Part shown: one piece after another, positions 1-6,187 of the stretch | Position numbering within the stretch: position 1 is the first letter of the stretch | Layout: each line of letters opens with the position of its first letter | The notes under the pieces: model-generated | Databases searched by the model: none | Seen by the model: only the letters and a program-made list of their open reading frames with translations | Told to the model about the DNA's origin: nothing | Made by a program: the position numbers and the translations under genes | Assembly: GCA_934615145.1 (NCBI GenBank) | Contig: CAKTTM010000043.1 | Coordinates: forward strand, 1-10,529 | From: an uncultured Clostridia bacterium | Lineage (GTDB): Bacteria > Bacillota > Clostridia > Christensenellales > Aristaeellaceae | Reading direction: 5' to 3' | Length of the DNA stretch: 10,529 bases

Positions 1-547
1 GCACATAGCCTGTGCCATCGACCAGTATCTCAAAGCGCAGCCCCTCATCCGCCTGGGCCGCGCCCTGCAGCAGGCGCTGCTGGGCCTGCGCCGGACTCAG
101 CCCGCCCAGGGGCAGGCCGTCAATGCTCACCCCCTCGAAAAAGCTACCGCCCTCCAGCAGCGCGCGTTTGCGCGCAAAGGCCGCGTAGGGCTGATAGGCC
201 AGCAAAGCGAAGACGCCGATCAGGCATATCAGCACCAGGCTGAGGATAAACAGCAGCGCGTAGCGGGCCTGCCCGTCGCGCCTCGGCTGGGGCAGATCCT
301 GCGCCCAGGGCCCGCCCCTGGCGGCGGGCGGCGCAAAGACCGGGGGCTGGGGCCAGTTGTCCTGCGCCGGAGGGGCCGGGTAAATCTGGGGCTCATGACT
401 TGGCGCGTGCTCCGACAGCGGCAGGGGCGCCAGCTCAGGATCCTCGGGATAGCGGGCATGGCCAGGCTGCTGAGGGACGGCTGTCCCCAGCTGCCTGGCG
501 CCTGCCTCGCGCCGACGCTCGGCGCGCCTGCGCCGCTGCTGTGCCAC
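1..547 (-). CDS. VanW/YoaR-like membrane-anchored cell-wall protein, N-terminal part (cut by window edge)
   Basis: Only the first 182 codons are present; the gene continues beyond base 1. The N-terminus is a cytoplasmic, Arg-rich stretch (residues 2-19), followed by a Pro/Gln-rich segment to about residue 90. One transmembrane helix (about 96-118, rich in Leu/Ile/Val) comes next, then an extracytoplasmic part containing FFEGVSIDGLPLGGLSPAQA (136-155). That pattern is typical of the putative peptidoglycan-binding domain (PG_binding_4) that precedes VanW domains in YoaR-like proteins of Gram-positive bacteria. The VanW domain itself would lie outside the window, so it is inferred. The start is a GTG at 545-547: an in-frame stop lies five codons upstream, no other start codon intervenes, and AAGGGG sits 7 nt before it. 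A strong promoter of its own lies just upstream. The exact function of this family is not established; a role in the cell envelope is likely. Confidence 0.75.
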   Translation of the reverse strand, partial: MAQQRRRRAERRREAGARQLGTAVPQQPGHARYPEDPELAPLPLSEHAPSHEPQIYPAPPAQDNWPQPPVFAPPAARGGPWAQDLPQPRRDGQARYALLFILSLVLICLIGVFALLAYQPYAAFARKRALLEGGSFFEGVSIDGLPLGGLSPAQAQQRLLQGAAQADEGLRFEILVDGTGYV

Positions 548-580
548 TGCGCCACCCCTTCAAAACATGCTTCAGTATGG

Positions 581-609
581 ATTGTATTACCAGCCACAAA
601 GCTTGTCAA
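581..609 (-). promoter_or_regulatory. Consensus sigma-70/sigma-A promoter of the VanW-like gene
   Basis: On the minus strand a perfect -35 TTGACA (604-609) is followed by exactly 17 nt and a -10 TACAAT (581-586). Transcription would begin near 574, giving a leader of about 27 nt before the GTG start at 547. It lies in the 84-nt gap after the RidA-like gene, which ends at 632. The VanW-like gene can therefore be expressed independently of the D-amino-acid operon. I see no terminator hairpin between base 632 and this promoter, so read-through from the operon is also possible. Confidence 0.85.
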
Positions 610-631
610 GCAAGGCACAGCGCGGCAGTGC

Positions 632-1090
632 TCAGCTGATCTCGAACAGGGCCTCCGTCTCCACGGGGATATTGCCCGGCAGCACATTGACGCCAATGGC
701 CGAGCGCGCGGGCGGGCTGAGCTCGGGCCCAAACAGATCGATCAGCAGCTGGCTGCCGCCGTTGGCCACCTGCGGCTGCTGGGTGAAGTCATCGGCGCTG
801 GCCACAAAGGTCAGTATCTTGACCAGTGTCTTGACCTTGTTCAAGTCCCCTATCTCACGCTCCAGCACGGCCAGCACATTGAGCATACAGGCGCGCGCGA
901 AGCTGGCGCCCTGCTCCACATCATAGTCCAGGCCCAGCTTGCCCCGCACCGGCTTATCGATGGCTGGGCCGCAGCCGGAGATATAGATCAGCCCCTGACC
1001 AAAGCGCTGGGCAGGGGTATACAGGCCGCCCTTCTCCGGCGGCTTGGGCAGCACGATGCCCTTGTCCTTCATGCGTTGATAGATGTCCAT
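632..1090 (-). CDS. RidA/YjgF/UK114-family protein, long subfamily
   Basis: This 152-residue protein is a member of the RidA (YjgF/YER057c/UK114) fold. Well-studied RidA proteins are trimeric and hydrolyse reactive enamines/imines such as 2-aminoacrylate to ketoacids and ammonia. Family marks seen here: GLYTPAQRFGQGLIYISGCG (22-41), a helix with NVLAVLEREIGDLNKVKTLV (71-90), and the C-terminal ARSAIGVNVLPGNIPVETEA (128-147). R129 matches the conserved substrate-binding Arg, and E146 the conserved Glu, of RidA. At 152 residues it is longer than archetypal RidA (about 128) and resembles the YjgF_like_1 subfamily, whose substrate is less certain. The start at 1090 is set by AAGGAGGA ending 6 nt upstream; the frame is open further upstream but overlaps the preceding gene. 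It follows the D-aminoacylase stop by 22 nt, so it is very likely the last gene of that operon, where enamine/imine removal after a PLP enzyme makes sense (inference). Confidence 0.9.
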   Translation of the reverse strand: MDIYQRMKDKGIVLPKPPEKGGLYTPAQRFGQGLIYISGCGPAIDKPVRGKLGLDYDVEQGASFARACMLNVLAVLEREIGDLNKVKTLVKILTFVASADDFTQQPQVANGGSQLLIDLFGPELSPPARSAIGVNVLPGNIPVETEALFEIS

Positions 1091-1112
1091 TCTCTGTCCT
1101 CCTTGCTGTGTG

Positions 1113-2708
1113 TTATGGCTTGCCGGCATCAGCCTCCGAGCCCAGCATGCTGCCCTCAGACCAGGCCAGTCTGCCCGCCACCAGCGTATGGGCGATGCCG
1201 CCAGGCGTCTGTCTGGGATTGGCAAAGCTGGGCCCCTCATGCAACTGCGCCGGATCGATCACCACGATATCGGCCAACAGGCCGGGCGCCAATCTGCCCC
1301 GATCAGTGAGCCTCAACTTCTGGGCAGGCAGAGATGTGGCCTTGCGGATGGCCTCCGCCATGGGCAGCACCTGCCGAGCCAATACATAGTCGCGTATGAT
1401 GCGGGGATAGCTGTCATAGAGCCTGGGGTGCGGTGCCTCGCCGCCGCCATAAAGGGCGTCCGAAATCAGCGAGACCCAGGGTAGGCGCATCACATCATCC
1501 ACATCCTCCTGGGCCATGCTCATCACAATGACGCCGCAGTTGCCCCCCTGCGCCACCAGCAGCCTGGCCAGCGCCTCTTCCGGCTCACAGCGCTGCTGCC
1601 GAGCTACCTCGGCCAATGACAGGCCGCTGAAGCGGGCTTCCTCCCCCGTGGCGGAGCCCACTAAAATGCGCTCCCAGCCGATAGACAGCGGCAGATTGTC
1701 CGCCTGCTGCCAGGGGCTGGCGTAGGCCGCCCGCAGCCGGTCTACCCCGGATTTGGTATCCAGGAGACTCAGCAGTTCATCCGTCGGCAGCCGCGCCAGG
1801 TCGCCGGGCAGTATGGACAGCATGGTGGTGGCGCCTGCCGTATAGGGGTAGACATCCGCCGACAGATCCAGGCCCTCGGCGCGGGCGCGCTCTATTCTGT
1901 CGATCGCGCGGTGGATCAGGCCGCCCCAGTTGTGGGCGCCGGTGGCTTTCAGGTGGCTGATGTTGAGCCGCAGGCCAGCCTGCCGCGCGATGGCGATCGC
2001 CTCGTCAATGGCGATCAAAAGGCCATCGCCCTCCGTGCGCATGTGCATGCACAGCAGGCCGTCGCCCGCCTTGGCGCCGCCGGCCACAAAGGCCAGTTCT
2101 TCGATGGTGGAGCTGCGCTCCGGCTCGTACATCAGGCCCATCGACAGGCCGGGCGCGCCGGCGTCCATGGCTAGCTCCACCTGGCGGAGCGCCTGATGCA
2201 GTGCCTCCTTGGTGAATGGCCTGTCGCCAAAGCCCAGCAGCGCCGCCTTGATGCTGCAGGAGCCGGCCAGCAGCCCCACATGCAGCGGCGGTGCGGCCAG
2301 GCGCAGGGCCTCGAAATACTGGGCAAAGCTGGTGGGCGGCGCAAGCCTACGGTAGCGGCCCAGGATGGGCGCCAGATAGTCAAGCTGCGCCCGCTGATAT
2401 GCCTCGCCCAGCGGCACGGCGGACAGGCCGCAGTTGCCCCCGATCACGGTGGTGATGCCCTGGGACAGCTCAATGCGGCCAAAGTCCATGTCGTCCAGCG
2501 CCGCGATGTCGCAGTGCCTGTGCGCGTCGATGAAGCCGGGCGCCACGATGCAGCCCCCGGCGTTGATGCGGCGCGCGTCAGCTACCTCATCAAGCACGCC
2601 AATGGCTTCAATGCGCTGGCCCTTGACCAGGACATCGGCCAGGTGGCCTTCTGCGCCGCTGCCGTCATAGAGCAGGCCGCCATGTATCAGCAGCCGATCC
2701 ATGGCCAT
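1113..2708 (-). CDS. D-aminoacylase (N-acyl-D-amino-acid deacylase), amidohydrolase superfamily
   Basis: The 531-residue protein is a metal-dependent amidohydrolase of the D-aminoacylase group, which hydrolyses N-acyl-D-amino acids to the free D-amino acid and a carboxylate. Metal and catalytic positions known from Alcaligenes D-aminoacylase are all recognisable: the HxH of GFIDAHRHCD (H63, H65), the metal-ligand Cys in GGNCGLSAVP (C93), His in MHMRTEGDG (H222), His in NISHLKATG (H252) and the catalytic Asp in LISDALYGG (D417). The family motif HPRLYDSYPRIIRDYV is at 427-442. Length is close to the family norm (about 480-530). There is no signal peptide, so it should be cytoplasmic. The first ATG (2706-2708) overlaps the stop of the preceding gene as TGATG with no clear Shine-Dalgarno site, which suggests translational coupling. 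A second ATG at 2702 is possible. The acyl group and amino acid preferred cannot be read from sequence; a D-glutamase-type or dihydroorotase-like activity is less likely. Confidence 0.92.
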   Translation of the reverse strand: MAMDRLLIHGGLLYDGSGAEGHLADVLVKGQRIEAIGVLDEVADARRINAGGCIVAPGFIDAHRHCDIAALDDMDFGRIELSQGITTVIGGNCGLSAVPLGEAYQRAQLDYLAPILGRYRRLAPPTSFAQYFEALRLAAPPLHVGLLAGSCSIKAALLGFGDRPFTKEALHQALRQVELAMDAGAPGLSMGLMYEPERSSTIEELAFVAGGAKAGDGLLCMHMRTEGDGLLIAIDEAIAIARQAGLRLNISHLKATGAHNWGGLIHRAIDRIERARAEGLDLSADVYPYTAGATTMLSILPGDLARLPTDELLSLLDTKSGVDRLRAAYASPWQQADNLPLSIGWERILVGSATGEEARFSGLSLAEVARQQRCEPEEALARLLVAQGGNCGVIVMSMAQEDVDDVMRLPWVSLISDALYGGGEAPHPRLYDSYPRIIRDYVLARQVLPMAEAIRKATSLPAQKLRLTDRGRLAPGLLADIVVIDPAQLHEGPSFANPRQTPGGIAHTLVAGRLAWSEGSMLGSEADAGKP

Positions 2709-3835
2709 CAGGTCAGCATGCCGCGGGCGGGGATGGTTTCCCGGCGCAGCTGGCCGTCCTCTGTCAGCAGGTAGAGGCTGTTATGCATGTTGACGGCGGT
2801 GCAGACATGCAGCGGGAAAAGCTGCAGCCGCTGCCCCACCTGAAGCCCTGTGCTGCCCTCCACCGCCCTTAGTATGCCATGCTCCTCGCTCATGCGGCTG
2901 AGCCTGAGGTGCGGATGATCCTGCACACGGGCGTAGCTGTCCCAGTTGGCGGGCGCGGTGTTGAGCGCTATGTCGGTGGCAAAGGTCTTGCTGCCGCCGT
3001 CGATGACGGCGTAGTCATCATGGTGGCAGCTGACCACGGTGGCCACATAGCACAGCGCCAGCTGATGGGCCTCCGCCACGCCGGCGCGCTGCAGCATCAT
3101 GTCCTTGTACACATAGGTGCCGGGCCTGATCTCCTTCACCTGGCCGGTGGCGGCCAGGGCCAGGCCCGTGGGCGAGGAACCGCCGGAGATGCTTTGTATC
3201 GGAATGCCCGCCTCGCGCAGCATCGCCGCCGCCTGCGCGAGCAGCTCGCCCTCCTCGCGGGCGGCCAACTCCTTGTCCGCGGTGGGCTTGCCCTGGTACA
3301 CCAGGCTCTTGTAGCCAAAGATGCCCTCCAGCTGCAGCATCGGCAGCGCCACGATGGCCTGGGCCAGCGCCAGCGCGCCCGCCATCGGCACGCCCGTCCT
3401 GCCAGCGCCCAGGTCCACCTCCATGCGCACTTCTATCTGCTGCCCCGCCTCCTGCGCGGCCTGGCTCAGGTCCCGCGCGCCCTCCAGGCTATCCACCGCC
3501 ACGATCAGCCGCTTCACGCGCCTGGCCAGCGCCAGCACCCGCCGCGTCTTGACAGCGCCTATCTGCGGGTAGGCGATGAAGATATCATCCAGCCCCCCAT
3601 CTGCCATCACCTCGGCCTCGGACACCTTGGCGCAGGTGATGCCGTCCGCCCCCGCCGCCACCTGCATCTTAGCGATCAGCGGCATCTTGTGCGTCTTGAT
3701 ATGCGGCCGCACCCGGCAGTGCAGTTTATCCGCCTCCCGCTGCATGGCCTCAATATTCTCCTTCACCTGCGCCAGATCCACCACCAGACAAGGGGTATCC
3801 AGCTGTGCGAGTTGGGATGCCGACAATGTTCTCAT
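2708..3835 (-). CDS. Fold-type III PLP enzyme, D-threonine aldolase / D-serine dehydratase family
   Basis: The 375-residue protein has an alanine-racemase-like N-terminal barrel and a D-serine-dehydratase-like C-terminal domain. The PLP lysine is K47 in RPHIKTHK (43-50), the signature of this family. Other marks are DTPCLVVDLAQV (13-24), VDLGAGRTGV (140-149), ISGGSSPTG (216-224) and EIRPGTYVYKD (235-245). The metal-binding pair is H343/C345 in FPLHVCTAVNMHN (340-352), matching the zinc His/Cys of DSD1-type D-serine dehydratases and the metal site of D-threonine aldolases. Expected chemistry is either D-serine to pyruvate plus ammonia, or retro-aldol cleavage of D-threonine and other beta-hydroxy D-amino acids to glycine and an aldehyde. 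The two cannot be told apart by eye, and the loop GYKSLVYQG (174-182) is not the EGH-type loop I associate with D-threonine aldolases. The ATG at 3835 is preceded by AGGGGG (3841-3846). It is the first gene of the operon and overlaps the deacylase start by one base. Confidence 0.88.
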   Translation of the reverse strand: MRTLSASQLAQLDTPCLVVDLAQVKENIEAMQREADKLHCRVRPHIKTHKMPLIAKMQVAAGADGITCAKVSEAEVMADGGLDDIFIAYPQIGAVKTRRVLALARRVKRLIVAVDSLEGARDLSQAAQEAGQQIEVRMEVDLGAGRTGVPMAGALALAQAIVALPMLQLEGIFGYKSLVYQGKPTADKELAAREEGELLAQAAAMLREAGIPIQSISGGSSPTGLALAATGQVKEIRPGTYVYKDMMLQRAGVAEAHQLALCYVATVVSCHHDDYAVIDGGSKTFATDIALNTAPANWDSYARVQDHPHLRLSRMSEEHGILRAVEGSTGLQVGQRLQLFPLHVCTAVNMHNSLYLLTEDGQLRRETIPARGMLT

Positions 3836-3844
3836 ATGTGCCCC

Positions 3845-3876
3845 CTATGATATGCCTTATTCCTGTCCCATCATAG
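3845..3876. promoter_or_regulatory. Inverted repeat CTATGAT-N18-ATCATAG, possible operator
   Basis: Perfect 7-base arms lie at 3845-3851 (CTATGAT) and 3870-3876 (ATCATAG), with centres 25 nt apart. One arm covers the predicted -10 (TATGAT) of the D-amino-acid operon; the other runs into its Shine-Dalgarno sequence (AGGGGG, 3841-3846). Because the likely transcription start is near 3863, only one arm would be in the mRNA, so a DNA-binding site is more likely than an RNA hairpin. No regulator gene is in the window. Chance occurrence cannot be excluded. Confidence 0.35.
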
Positions 3877-3878
3877 CA
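3870..3878 (-). promoter_or_regulatory. Extended -10 promoter of the D-amino-acid operon
   Basis: The minus strand reads TGCTATGAT, an extended -10 (TGnTATGAT, with TATGAT at 3870-3875). The region 17 nt upstream (TTTTCG) is a poor -35, as is common for extended -10 promoters. Transcription would start near 3863, about 28 nt before the ATG at 3835. The element forms part of one arm of an inverted repeat listed separately. Confidence 0.5.
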
Positions 3879-3928
3879 CGCATCCCTTCAAGCGAAAAGC
3901 ACATCCCATCACCAGAACTTACCAAGCC

Positions 3929-3961
3929 TTTACACGCAGACAAAGCCATTTGTGGTAGAAT
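3929..3961 (+). promoter_or_regulatory. Putative promoter of the AI-2E/MBL/thrCB operon
   Basis: An extended -10, TGGTAGAAT (3953-3961, hexamer TAGAAT at 3956-3961), lies 27 nt before the ATG at 3989. A -35-like TTTACA is at 3929-3934, but the 21-nt spacer is too long for a standard promoter, so the extended -10 is the main evidence. It diverges from the promoter of the D-amino-acid operon, whose start lies about 100 nt away. Confidence 0.45.
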
Positions 3962-3988
3962 AGCGCCATCCGGACAAGGGGGTGCGGG

Positions 3989-5122
3989 ATGGAGAGCAAT
4001 TGGGTCACCAGGAACAGGCGGACGATTCTGTGGTCGCTGCTGGCGGCGCTGGGGGTCTATCTGTTGTACACCGTGCGCGGCAACCTGATAGGCGCGCTGA
4101 CGCCCTATATGTACGCGGCGGTCTTTGCCTATCTGATCAACCCGCTGATCAATCGCCTGCAGCGGCGGGGCATCCCGCGGCTGTGGTCTTCGCTGATCAC
4201 GGTGCTGGTGATCTTTTTGCTGCTGATCTTGCTGTTCGCGGTCTTTATGCCCTCGCTGATTAAGGACCTATCGCAAATGGTCAATACGCTGACAGGCGGC
4301 ATGGGCAACCTGAGACGCATCGTCGATGAGCTGACCCAGCAGCTCAAGGAGTGGCTGGGCAGCAGCATCAACATGGAGGCCAGGCTCAATGACTTTGGCA
4401 ACACGCTGATCAAGCTGCTCACCGATACATTGAGCAAACTGATCTCCTCCCTGGGCAGCCTGGTCGATGTGCTGCTGGTGCCCGTGATCACCTTCTACTT
4501 CCTCAAGGACAAAGACCTCATCCTCTCCGGCGCGCTGAGTCTCTTTTCCCCGGACAGCCGGGACAGGATGCGCAGCCTGGGCAGTGATATCAACCGCCTG
4601 CTCAGCGGCTATGTGCAGGGCAAACTGATCATATCGGCCGCGGTGGGGCTGTTGACGGGCCTGGGCTGCATGCTGCTGGGCCTGCCCAATGCGCTGACGA
4701 TCGGCATCACGGTGGGCCTGTTCGACCTGATCCCCTACTTTGGGCCCTGGCTGGGCGGCCTGCTGCCCTTTACCATCGCGCTGATGGGGCAGGCGCCCAT
4801 CAAGGCGCTGTGGGTGCTGGTGCTGATACTGGTCATCCAGCAGACGGAAAGCAACCTGATCACGCCGCGGGTGATCTCTCAGCGCGTGGGCATGCATCCC
4901 CTGGTGGTCATGTTCTCCGTCATCTTCTTTGGCTCGATCCTGGGCATCCCGGGCATGATACTGGGCGTGCCGCTGATGGCGGTGCTGGTGGCCTTGGTCA
5001 AGTACATGGCCAGGAGGCGCCAGGCCGGGCAGGAGCCGCCGCCAGAGCCGGCCGACACCGCCATCCCCGACCCGGCGGCATCTGAGCCGGGCCATCCCCC
5101 TCAAACGCCCGGCACAGCCTAA
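3989..5122 (+). CDS. AI-2E/PerM-family integral membrane protein
   Basis: This 377-residue protein belongs to the AI-2E transporter family (PF01594; YtvI, PerM, TqsA). Members are proposed exporters or permeases; some work as autoinducer-2 exporters, others as cation/proton antiporters, so the substrate is unknown. Predicted membrane segments lie at about 13-29, 36-55, 66-90 and 155-172, followed by a C-terminal set from about 212 to 340. The soluble amphipathic stretch at 91-150 is typical. Family motifs are FYFLKDKD (169-176), GYVQGKLI (207-214), DLIPYFGPWLGG (246-257), QQTESNLITPRV (284-295) and GIPGMILGVPLMAV (319-332). The tail (345-377) is Pro-rich and presumably cytoplasmic. AAGGGGGTG (3976-3984) closely matches the anti-Shine-Dalgarno complement and fixes the start. 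It is the first gene of the plus-strand cluster; its TAA overlaps the ribosome site of the next gene. A link to threonine synthesis is not obvious, although export of an amino acid or homoserine lactone-like compound is conceivable (speculation). Confidence 0.9.
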   Translation: MESNWVTRNRRTILWSLLAALGVYLLYTVRGNLIGALTPYMYAAVFAYLINPLINRLQRRGIPRLWSSLITVLVIFLLLILLFAVFMPSLIKDLSQMVNTLTGGMGNLRRIVDELTQQLKEWLGSSINMEARLNDFGNTLIKLLTDTLSKLISSLGSLVDVLLVPVITFYFLKDKDLILSGALSLFSPDSRDRMRSLGSDINRLLSGYVQGKLIISAAVGLLTGLGCMLLGLPNALTIGITVGLFDLIPYFGPWLGGLLPFTIALMGQAPIKALWVLVLILVIQQTESNLITPRVISQRVGMHPLVVMFSVIFFGSILGIPGMILGVPLMAVLVALVKYMARRRQAGQEPPPEPADTAIPDPAASEPGHPPQTPGTA

Positions 5123-5140
5123 GGAGCTGTTTTCAAGCTT

Positions 5141-6175
5141 ATGAAGGCATACATCGCAGGCGGCGTGGGCGAACACGGCCGCAGCAGTTATTACATTGAA
5201 GGCAGCCAGACCGCCTTTCTGGTCGACTGCGGCCAGGCCCTGGGTACCAGTCAGCCCAACCCCAGGCTGAGCGCAGAGCAGATACAGCGCTCGGACTATT
5301 TGCTGCTCACCCACTCGCACCTGGATCACAGCGGCGCCTATCCCTGGCTGCTGACGCAGGGCTTCCGCGGCCAGGTCATCGCCTCGGCCGAGACATTGGC
5401 CCAGCTGCCCTTTGCCGTGCAGGGCCCGCGGGTGATTGAGCCTGGCCAGCTGCTGCGCCTGAATGAGGCATTCAGCCTCACCTGCGGCCGCAGCGGCCAC
5501 TGTGTGGGCTCCTTGTGGTTTGAGGCGCGGCTGAAGGGCAGGCAGCTGCTCTTCAGCGGCGACTACGCCGAGGACACGCTAATGTACCACTGTGACAAGC
5601 TGCGCGGCAGGCAGGCTGACCTGGCCTTTCTGGACAGCGGCCTGGACGAGGCAGTGGGCTCGCCAGAGGCGCTGCGCAGCCAGATCTACCAGACAGTGCA
5701 GCAGGCGCTGCAGGCAGGGCGGCCCGTCATCCTGCCGGTGCCAAGGCATGGCCGGGGCCTGGAGCTGATCTGCCTGATGCACGCGCTGGCCTACCTGCAG
5801 CTGGATGACCATGCGCGCCAGGCGCTGGAGCAGATGCCCAGCCAAAGGGAGTGGTTCAAGCGCGCCATGCCGGAGCTGTCCGGCGTGGGCGGCAGCATCC
5901 ACGTCATCTGCGACGCCCAACTCAAGCGGCCCGGCAACCGTGTGCTGGTGGACCGCCTGATGCAGGAGGAGCAGGCCCTGCTGCTGCTGACGGGCTATCT
6001 AGAGCCGGGCAGCTTCTCTGAGAAGCTCAGCCGTCGCAGCCAGGCGCGCCATCTGCCCTACCCCAGCCACGCCAGCGATCAGACGGCGACGCTGCTGCAG
6101 GGCCTCAACGACTTTGCCCGCGTGGTGCGCACGCACAGCGAGCGCTTCCACCACGAGCGGGACATTACTTTATAG
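5141..6175 (+). CDS. Compact metallo-beta-lactamase-fold hydrolase with beta-CASP-like motifs
   Basis: The 344-residue protein has the full metallo-beta-lactamase core: HSHLDH (58-63, motif 2), GHCVGS (119-124, motif 3 His120) and FSGDY (138-142, motif 4 Asp141). Beyond it are features like those of beta-CASP nucleases: VILPVPRHGRGLELICLM (196-213), PSHASDQT (308-315, candidate motif B His310) and RTHSE (330-334, resembling the motif C HGE). beta-CASP enzymes such as RNase J or CPSF73-like proteins process RNA or DNA with two zinc ions. This one is shorter than the usual 430-550 residues, mainly because the cap region is reduced, and no RNase J-type C-terminal domain is visible. A nuclease role is therefore plausible but unproven. 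The start is the only possible one: the frame is closed by the previous gene's TAA, and AAGGAG (5121-5126) is 14 nt from the ATG, which is unusually far. It sits 18 nt after the AI-2E gene and 12 nt before thrC. Confidence 0.82.
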   Translation: MKAYIAGGVGEHGRSSYYIEGSQTAFLVDCGQALGTSQPNPRLSAEQIQRSDYLLLTHSHLDHSGAYPWLLTQGFRGQVIASAETLAQLPFAVQGPRVIEPGQLLRLNEAFSLTCGRSGHCVGSLWFEARLKGRQLLFSGDYAEDTLMYHCDKLRGRQADLAFLDSGLDEAVGSPEALRSQIYQTVQQALQAGRPVILPVPRHGRGLELICLMHALAYLQLDDHARQALEQMPSQREWFKRAMPELSGVGGSIHVICDAQLKRPGNRVLVDRLMQEEQALLLLTGYLEPGSFSEKLSRRSQARHLPYPSHASDQTATLLQGLNDFARVVRTHSERFHHERDITL

Positions 6176-6187
6176 GCGGTGAACAAC

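Noticed and set aside
229..732. Minus-strand open frame over the VanW N-terminus in another frame
   Set aside because: Arg/Pro/Ser-rich low-complexity translation; the frame starting at 547 has a ribosome site, promoter, membrane helix and family motif.
395..1309. Long plus-strand open frame across the VanW promoter, the RidA-like gene and the end of the D-aminoacylase gene
   Set aside because: It is antisense to genes with clear family motifs, has no ribosome site or recognisable domain, and crosses a strong opposite promoter. GC-rich codon bias explains it.
2879..3850. Plus-strand open frame of 323 codons opposite the PLP enzyme gene
   Set aside because: His/Arg/Gln/Leu-rich shadow translation without family motifs; the opposite strand has the PLP Lys and metal motifs.
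3836..3988. Riboswitch or T-box leader in the divergent intergenic region
   Set aside because: Both predicted leaders are under 30 nt, too short for a T-box or known riboswitch, and no conserved T-box core was seen.
4268..5500. Minus-strand open frame of 410 codons opposite the AI-2E and MBL genes
   Set aside because: It spans two real genes on the other strand and has an Ala/Gln/His-rich composition typical of antisense reading.
6179..6187. GTG at 6179 as the thrC start
   Set aside because: The GTG lies within the best ribosome-site match (AGGCGGTGA), and threonine synthases normally begin at the MRYTSTRG position encoded from 6188.
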